A stretch of 64,000 bases of DNA, taken from NCBI RefSeq assembly GCF_012027305.1, contig NZ_SNUF01000001.1, forward strand, positions 124,001-188,000, read 5' to 3'. Within the stretch, counting starts at the first letter, position 1, and the number at the start of each line of letters is the position of its first letter. Made by a program: the position numbers and the translations under genes. This DNA is from Thermococcus sp. MAR1 (GTDB lineage: Archaea; Methanobacteriota_B; Thermococci; Thermococcales; Thermococcaceae). This document shows positions 59,674-64,000 of this stretch, one piece after another. The notes beneath the pieces are model-generated. The model searched no databases. It was given only the letters and a program-made list of their open reading frames with translations, and had not been told where the DNA came from.

Positions 59674-60777
59674 ATGGTTGAGGTCAAGCTTGAGGGAATA
59701 ACCAAGAGGTTTGGGAACTTCGAGGCCGTTAAGGATCTCACCCTCACGATAAAGGATGGGGAGTTTCTCGTGCTCCTCGGACCCAGCGGCTGCGGAAAGA
59801 CGACAACGCTGAGGATGATTTCCGGCCTGGAGACGCCAACAGAGGGCAGGATATACTTCGGCGACAGGGACGTGACCTACCTGCCCCCCAAGGACAGGAA
59901 CATCTCGATGGTCTTTCAGAGCTACGCAGTATGGCCGCACATGAAGGTTTTCGACAACATAGCCTTCCCTCTCAGGGTGAAGAAGTATCCTGAGAACGAG
60001 ATAACGAGGCGCGTCAAGTGGGCGGCCGAACTCCTTCAGATAGAGAGTCTCCTCGACCGCTATCCCGGACAGCTCAGCGGTGGCCAGAGGCAGCGTGTGG
60101 CTGTCGCCAGGGCGATAGTGGTTGAGCCGGACGTTCTACTCATGGACGAGCCGCTAAGCAACCTTGACGCAAAGCTCAGAGTGGCGATGCGCGCCGAGAT
60201 AAAGAAGCTCCAGACGAAACTGAAGGTAACGACGATCTACGTCACCCACGATCAGGTCGAGGCAATGACCATGGGCGACAGGATTGCTGTCATGAACAAG
60301 GGCCGGCTCCTCCAGGTCGGGCCTCCCACGGAAGTTTACCTCAAGCCAAACTCCCTCTTCGTGGCGACTTTCATAGGTGCCCCCGAGATGAACATAGTTA
60401 ATGCGACGGTTACCGAAAATGACGGGCTGGTACTCGAAGGCGACGGCTTCATCGTCCCCCTGCCCGAGGACTTCAGGGAGCTACTCCTTGACTACATTGG
60501 AAAGGATGTCCTCCTTGGCATACGGCCGGAGCACATGACCGTGAAGGGTGTCTCCACCCTCGAACACGTAACAAGAACCGCTGAAATAGAGGGGACGGTG
60601 GACTTCATCGAGGCCCTAGGGACGGATACCATAGTTCACGCCAAGGTTGGGGGGAACATCATCAAGATAAAGCTTCCTGGCCACATACCCCTCCCGGTTG
60701 GAGAAAAGATTAAAATAGAGATTGACCTTGACAATATCCATATCTTCGACAGGGACACGGAGAAAGCGATAATCTGA
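59674..60777 (+). CDS. Sugar-type ABC transporter ATPase (MalK-like) 2
   Basis: 367 aa. Walker A GPSGCGKTT, signature LSGGQRQRVAVARAI, Walker B LMDEPLSNLDAKLR and a C-terminal TOBE domain with L-G-I-R-P-E-H. SD GAGGTGTTACC before ATG. A TrmB regulator gene starts nine nt after its stop, as in maltose operons of Thermococcales, where TrmB proteins control the linked importer. Confidence 0.94.
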   Translation: MVEVKLEGITKRFGNFEAVKDLTLTIKDGEFLVLLGPSGCGKTTTLRMISGLETPTEGRIYFGDRDVTYLPPKDRNISMVFQSYAVWPHMKVFDNIAFPLRVKKYPENEITRRVKWAAELLQIESLLDRYPGQLSGGQRQRVAVARAIVVEPDVLLMDEPLSNLDAKLRVAMRAEIKKLQTKLKVTTIYVTHDQVEAMTMGDRIAVMNKGRLLQVGPPTEVYLKPNSLFVATFIGAPEMNIVNATVTENDGLVLEGDGFIVPLPEDFRELLLDYIGKDVLLGIRPEHMTVKGVSTLEHVTRTAEIEGTVDFIEALGTDTIVHAKVGGNIIKIKLPGHIPLPVGEKIKIEIDLDNIHIFDRDTEKAII

Positions 60778-60786
60778 GGCCTGCCT

Positions 60787-61803
60787 ATGGAAGAGAAGGA
60801 GATAAAGTCCCTCCTCCGTGAGTTCGGTCTTAACGAGTACGAGGTTAGGGCGTACCTTACCCTCATCCGGAACGGCCCGTTAACCGCTGGAGAACTCGCG
60901 ACGCTCTCAAAGGTTCCCCAGCCCAGGATATACGACGTAATAAGGACTCTAATGGCCAAGGGATTCGTCACGACGAGCCAGGGACGGCCAAAGCAGGTCA
61001 TTCCCCTCAATCCCGAGAGCGTCATGGATGCCATCAAGCAGCGATACGATGAGAGGATAGAGGCCCTTAAATCGGCCCTCGAGGAGATTTACACTCCCCA
61101 CGGAGAGATAGGCAGCGTAATCGTGGTTAAAAGTCGTATAACCCTTGAAGACTACATCCGGAGGGCCATAAAGAACGCCCGGTTCCACATGAGCATCGCC
61201 GTTCCCAGGGGTTTTCTGAAGAAACTGGAGAAGGATCTGAGAAAGAAGAAGGAGAACAATGTCCGCATAAATCTCTTCGTATACGGTGAGAACGACGTCC
61301 CTCTCGTGGCCAACGAGATACGCGTCAGAGACGTGCCGGATCCGATAATCATAATTCAAGACAGGGACATGGGTGTATACCTTCCCTACGAGGCCTTGGG
61401 CGGTGGCAGCTCCCTACACGGCTACGGCCTTATAATCCAGGACAACAACCTGCTCTTCATGCTTGACCGCTACTTCTACCACGCCCTATGGCCCACCGGC
61501 AGGATCGTTTATCGCGAGGAGCGCGAGCTCAAGCTTCCAAGGGAGTACATCCACATAAGAGAGCTGGTCGCGGACCTGAAAACATTTGGACTCGCAGGCA
61601 TAGGCGTGGAGGTCATCGGAAGGTTCGTACGTTCAGGGGAGCCGGTCCATATCACGGGCACCATCGTTGAGTTTTTTGAAGACGAGCACAAGGTGATATC
61701 CAACATAACCGTCGAGACCGAGGACGGGGCCAGATACATAGTGGGCGGCTGGAACGCTTCCCTAGAGGACATAGAGGCCGAGAGGATCGTTCTCTTTGAG
61801 TAA
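60787..61803 (+). CDS. TrmB-family sugar-sensing transcriptional regulator
   Basis: 338 aa. The N-terminal winged helix (L-N-E-Y-E-V-R-A-Y-L-T-L, then V-P-Q-P-R-I-Y-D-V-I-R-T-L, about residues 13-50) and G-R-P-K-Q-V form the TrmB DNA-binding domain. A short coiled coil (about 80-100) and a C-terminal TrmB sugar-binding domain (about 105-338) follow. TrmB proteins bind sugars and repress or activate promoters according to operator position relative to TATA. It lies within the second importer operon and is the likely reader of the three 17-bp dyads. Confidence 0.92.
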   Translation: MEEKEIKSLLREFGLNEYEVRAYLTLIRNGPLTAGELATLSKVPQPRIYDVIRTLMAKGFVTTSQGRPKQVIPLNPESVMDAIKQRYDERIEALKSALEEIYTPHGEIGSVIVVKSRITLEDYIRRAIKNARFHMSIAVPRGFLKKLEKDLRKKKENNVRINLFVYGENDVPLVANEIRVRDVPDPIIIIQDRDMGVYLPYEALGGGSSLHGYGLIIQDNNLLFMLDRYFYHALWPTGRIVYREERELKLPREYIHIRELVADLKTFGLAGIGVEVIGRFVRSGEPVHITGTIVEFFEDEHKVISNITVETEDGARYIVGGWNASLEDIEAERIVLFE

Positions 61804-61827
61804 GCTTTTTTGCTGGAGATGGTGGGA

Positions 61828-63147
61828 ATGGACGCCAAAACTGTCGCTCTTGAGATTATGAGGGCGGCGATCGAGAATGCAGACCCCTACAGGGCAGTGC
61901 GTAGGAGCATCAGCGTCGATGGAAACCGCCTGATGGTTTTTGGAAAGGAACTTCCAGTACGGGGAAAAATCTATCTTCTGGCCTTCGGCAAGGCCGCCTG
62001 CTCCATGGCAAAAGCTATAGTTGACGTCCTTGGGGAACGGATTGGGGAAGGGGTAATAGTCACCAAGTACGGCTACGCCGAAAACTGTCCCAAGCTGGGA
62101 AGGCTGAAGGTCATCGAGGCCGGGCATCCCGTTCCAGACGAGAACTCCCTTCTGGGTGGAAAGCTCGGCCTAGAACTGGCGGAAAAGGTTGGGGAAGACG
62201 ATATCCTTCTCGTCCTCATCTCCGGTGGCGGAAGTGCGCTCTTCCTCCTCCCGGAGGAAGGCATAAGTCTGGGAGATAAAATCAGGACGAACGAGCTCCT
62301 TCTGAAGAGCGGGGCAAAGATATACGAGATAAACACAGTGAGGAAGCACATCTCTGCGGTGAAAGGCGGTAAGCTGGCAAAACGTGTAAAAGGCACCGTG
62401 ATAAGTCTCATCCTCTCGGACGTCGTTGGCGACCCGCTTGAGGCGATAGCCTCTGGTCCGACCGTGAAGGATCCGACTACATTCCAGGACGCCTTCCGGA
62501 TACTGAAGCTCTACGGCGTCTGGGAGAAACTGCCGAAGAGCGTTAAGAGGCACATCGAGCTGGGGCTTGAGGGAAAGGCCGGGGAGACCCTCAAGGAAGA
62601 TCTGCCCAACGTCCACAACTTCGTAGTCGGAAGCAACACCCTCGCCTGCGAATCAGCGCTGAAAAAGGCGAGAGAGCTCGGCTACAACGCGGCGATACTC
62701 ACCACAACCCTCGAAGGCGAGGCCAGAGAGGTAGCTTTGGCGATAGGCTCTATAGTCCAGGAGGTAGCCAGATACGACCGCCCGGTTCCAAAGCCTGCCG
62801 TCCTGATAGCCGGCGGCGAGTGGACGGTGACCATTGAGGGAGAAGCCGGCCTCGGCGGGCCGAACCAGGAGTTTGCCCTGAGCATTGCCCGGAAGATAGA
62901 GGGGCTGAACGCCGTCGTTTTGGCCGTTGATACCGACGGGACGGACGGGCCGACCGACGCCGCTGGCGGGATAGTGGACGGGAAAACGCTTGGGCTTCTA
63001 AGGGAAGCGGGAATAGACGTCGAGGAAGCCCTCAGGAGGCACGACGCATATAATGCGCTGGAAAAGGCCGGCGCGCTCCTCAAAACAGGACCGACCGGAA
63101 CGAACGTGAACTCTCTGGTGGTGGCTGTCATTCCGAAGAGGCTTTAA
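61828..63147 (+). CDS. Glycerate 2-kinase (DUF4147/MOFRL family)
   Basis: 439 aa. The N-terminal DUF4147 domain has F-G-K-A-A-C-S-M (about 51-58) and S-G-G-G-S-A-L-F (about 132-139). The C-terminal MOFRL domain has G-G-E-W-T-V and G-G-P-N-Q-E-F-A. Archaeal enzymes of this family make 2-phosphoglycerate from D-glycerate. ATG 61828 has GGTGGGA upstream; alternative ATG 61819 and TTG 61810 are weaker. It follows the TrmB gene by 24 nt. It links the importer to glycerate metabolism. Confidence 0.92.
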   Translation: MDAKTVALEIMRAAIENADPYRAVRRSISVDGNRLMVFGKELPVRGKIYLLAFGKAACSMAKAIVDVLGERIGEGVIVTKYGYAENCPKLGRLKVIEAGHPVPDENSLLGGKLGLELAEKVGEDDILLVLISGGGSALFLLPEEGISLGDKIRTNELLLKSGAKIYEINTVRKHISAVKGGKLAKRVKGTVISLILSDVVGDPLEAIASGPTVKDPTTFQDAFRILKLYGVWEKLPKSVKRHIELGLEGKAGETLKEDLPNVHNFVVGSNTLACESALKKARELGYNAAILTTTLEGEAREVALAIGSIVQEVARYDRPVPKPAVLIAGGEWTVTIEGEAGLGGPNQEFALSIARKIEGLNAVVLAVDTDGTDGPTDAAGGIVDGKTLGLLREAGIDVEEALRRHDAYNALEKAGALLKTGPTGTNVNSLVVAVIPKRL

Positions 63148-63178
63148 GGAAAACCTTTCAATATTACTGGGTGAAATC

Positions 63179-63811
63179 ATGAACCGCATTCCACGAAGGG
63201 AGCTCGTGAGAAAGGGCTGGCACGTCCTCCCCGGGATCCTCGGTGCCCCTATAATCGTCTTCACCCCGAAGTGGGTTACCTTAGTGGTCGTCTGGTTCTT
63301 CGCCTTTCTCTACACGCTCCAGCACCTCAAGCTCCTCCGCGGCTGGAGCTTTACCGTGCCCATAGCAGACCTGAGCTACAGGACGATGGCGAGAGAGGAC
63401 GAGAGGGACAACTTTCTAGGGAGCTTTCTGCTGTGGGTCACAATGGCCATAATCTGCACGGTCTTTCCTAAAATAGCCGCCCTCTCGGCCCTGTGGGTTT
63501 CGACCTTCGGCGACTGCTGCAACGCCATAGCCGGCCAGCTCCTCGGAGGGCCGAGAATTCCCTGGAACCGGAGAAAAACCCTCATCGGGAGCACCGTGAT
63601 GCTGGTGGTTTCAATCCTGGCACTCTGGGCCAGTCACAGGGTTCTTGAGCTTGACCCATCTCCCGCTATCATAATGGGGGTTGCGATGGTCGCAACCCTC
63701 CTTGAAAGCCTCCCTCTCCACTCCGCCTACGATGAGTTCACCGTTCCATTCTCAACCGCGTTCCTTGTCTGGCTGGCCTACGGAGGGGCTCTGCTCTCCC
63801 CTGTGTGGTGA
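63179..63811 (+). CDS. SEC59/DGK1/VTE5-type CTP-dependent lipid kinase-like membrane protein
   Basis: 210 aa with about six helices. The N-terminal R-K-G-W-H-V-L-P-G and the later T-F-G-D-C-C-N-A-I-A-G-Q-L-L-G-G-P-R-I-P-W-N motif match polyprenol/diacylglycerol/phytol kinases of the SEC59 superfamily. In archaea such proteins may phosphorylate isoprenoid alcohols for lipid or dolichol-type carriers. SD GGGTGAAATC before ATG. Substrate unknown; CDP-archaeol synthase is a different family. Confidence 0.78.
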   Translation: MNRIPRRELVRKGWHVLPGILGAPIIVFTPKWVTLVVVWFFAFLYTLQHLKLLRGWSFTVPIADLSYRTMAREDERDNFLGSFLLWVTMAIICTVFPKIAALSALWVSTFGDCCNAIAGQLLGGPRIPWNRRKTLIGSTVMLVVSILALWASHRVLELDPSPAIIMGVAMVATLLESLPLHSAYDEFTVPFSTAFLVWLAYGGALLSPVW

Positions 63812-63923
63812 CTTTTTCTTTCCAAGCCTCGCCCTTTAGGGTTGGGTACAGTACTCTGCAAATTAGTCATTAAGCGGGAAAGCAATACTCTTTTAAAGCC
63901 TGAAACGCATACTATCTCCTGGA

Positions 63924-64000
63924 ATGAAGCGTTCTGTAACGGTTAAACTTCAACCATCAAAGGCGCAGGAGAAAATCCTCTTTGAGTTAGCTTACGCTTC
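63924..64000 (+). CDS. IS200/IS605-type TnpB (OrfB) protein, N-terminal fragment cut by window end
   Basis: 25 codons are visible, M-K-R-S-V-T-V-K-L-Q-P-S-K-A-Q-E-K-I-L-F, the usual start of TnpB/OrfB proteins, which are RNA-guided nucleases of IS200/IS605 elements. No tnpA precedes it within the 112 nt after the previous gene, so if intact it is a TnpB-only element. A stem-forming segment (CCTCGCCC-TTTA-GGGTTGGG, 63827-63846 region) may be the subterminal hairpin of the element end. Confidence 0.75.
   Translation, partial: MKRSVTVKLQPSKAQEKILFELAYA

Noticed and set aside
63179-63811. CDP-archaeol synthase
   Set aside because: The R-K-x-x-H and D-C-C-N-A-x-A-G motifs match the SEC59/DGK1/VTE5 kinase group rather than the CarS family.

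Overview
The window is a stretch of hyperthermophilic archaeal chromosome, almost certainly a Thermococcus species. The evidence is a type III RuBisCO, an archaeal histone, TFB, GAR1, eS17, FtsZ beside a ribbon-helix-helix regulator, Hel308, a KEOPS Cgi121 subunit, di-myo-inositol-phosphate genes, TATA/BRE promoters, GGTGA-type Shine-Dalgarno sites, and a CRISPR repeat whose last eight bases (ATTGAAAG) are the Thermococcales crRNA tag. The block PfkB kinase, gar1, tfb, phosphodiesterase, histone, rbcL matches the order I recall in T. kodakarensis.

Layout. 1-3400: oligopeptide ABC transporter (dppBCDF type). 3400-9310: helicase Hel308 carrying a full intein, a UPF0200 kinase-like protein, a ZIP metal transporter and an RNA-binding protein. 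9311-10568: leader and an 11-repeat CRISPR array with no cas genes nearby and a decayed distal end. 10579-14591: one minus-strand operon of four tandem DUF2178 membrane proteins, an XRE regulator, a membrane protein and an ABC-2 exporter, with two abutting 16-bp palindromes at its promoter. 14692: tRNA-Leu(UAG), then about 1 kb of non-coding DNA rich in inverted repeats. 15761-19240: small membrane protein, MFS transporter, Gdt1-like half protein, aminotransferase, Cgi121. 19453-22073: RHH regulator, ftsZ, ParA ATPase, second RHH protein (division/partition cluster). 22181-24401: DUF4443, pyrF, PUA protein, ribL. 24453-31682: inositol-phosphate synthase, a sugar-type ABC importer and the bifunctional IPCT/DIPP synthase (compatible solute locus). 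31768-40923: dph6, two secreted proteins, an ABC-2 exporter, a NUDIX-NERD-Mth938 operon and a probable myo-inositol kinase. 41047-47106: information-processing genes, rbcL, tdk, a regulator, eS17, a 48-aa gene and DUF371. 48046-63147: a carbohydrate locus with GH130, a debranching-type glycosidase, a sugar-isomerase-like protein, a PfkB kinase, a GT-A glycosyltransferase of the glycosylglycerate-synthase type, two Gfo/Idh/MocA dehydrogenases, a second ABC importer, a TrmB regulator and glycerate kinase. The window ends inside a TnpB-type gene.

The strongest candidate for an undescribed system is the 48-63 kb locus. Three catabolic or import transcription units each carry a 17-bp dyad (consensus AACCACTT-N-AAGTGGTT, perfect at 56593-56609) placed 13-14 bp upstream of TATA. 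At two divergent promoters the same site falls on the start-site region of the opposite gene. This is the geometry of a TrmB-type dual activator/repressor, and the locus encodes such a protein. The gene content suggests uptake and turnover of a glycerate-containing glycoside. A second candidate is the XRE/DUF2178/ABC-2 operon, in which the C-terminal R-V-M codons of each DUF2178 protein double as the ribosome binding site of the next gene.
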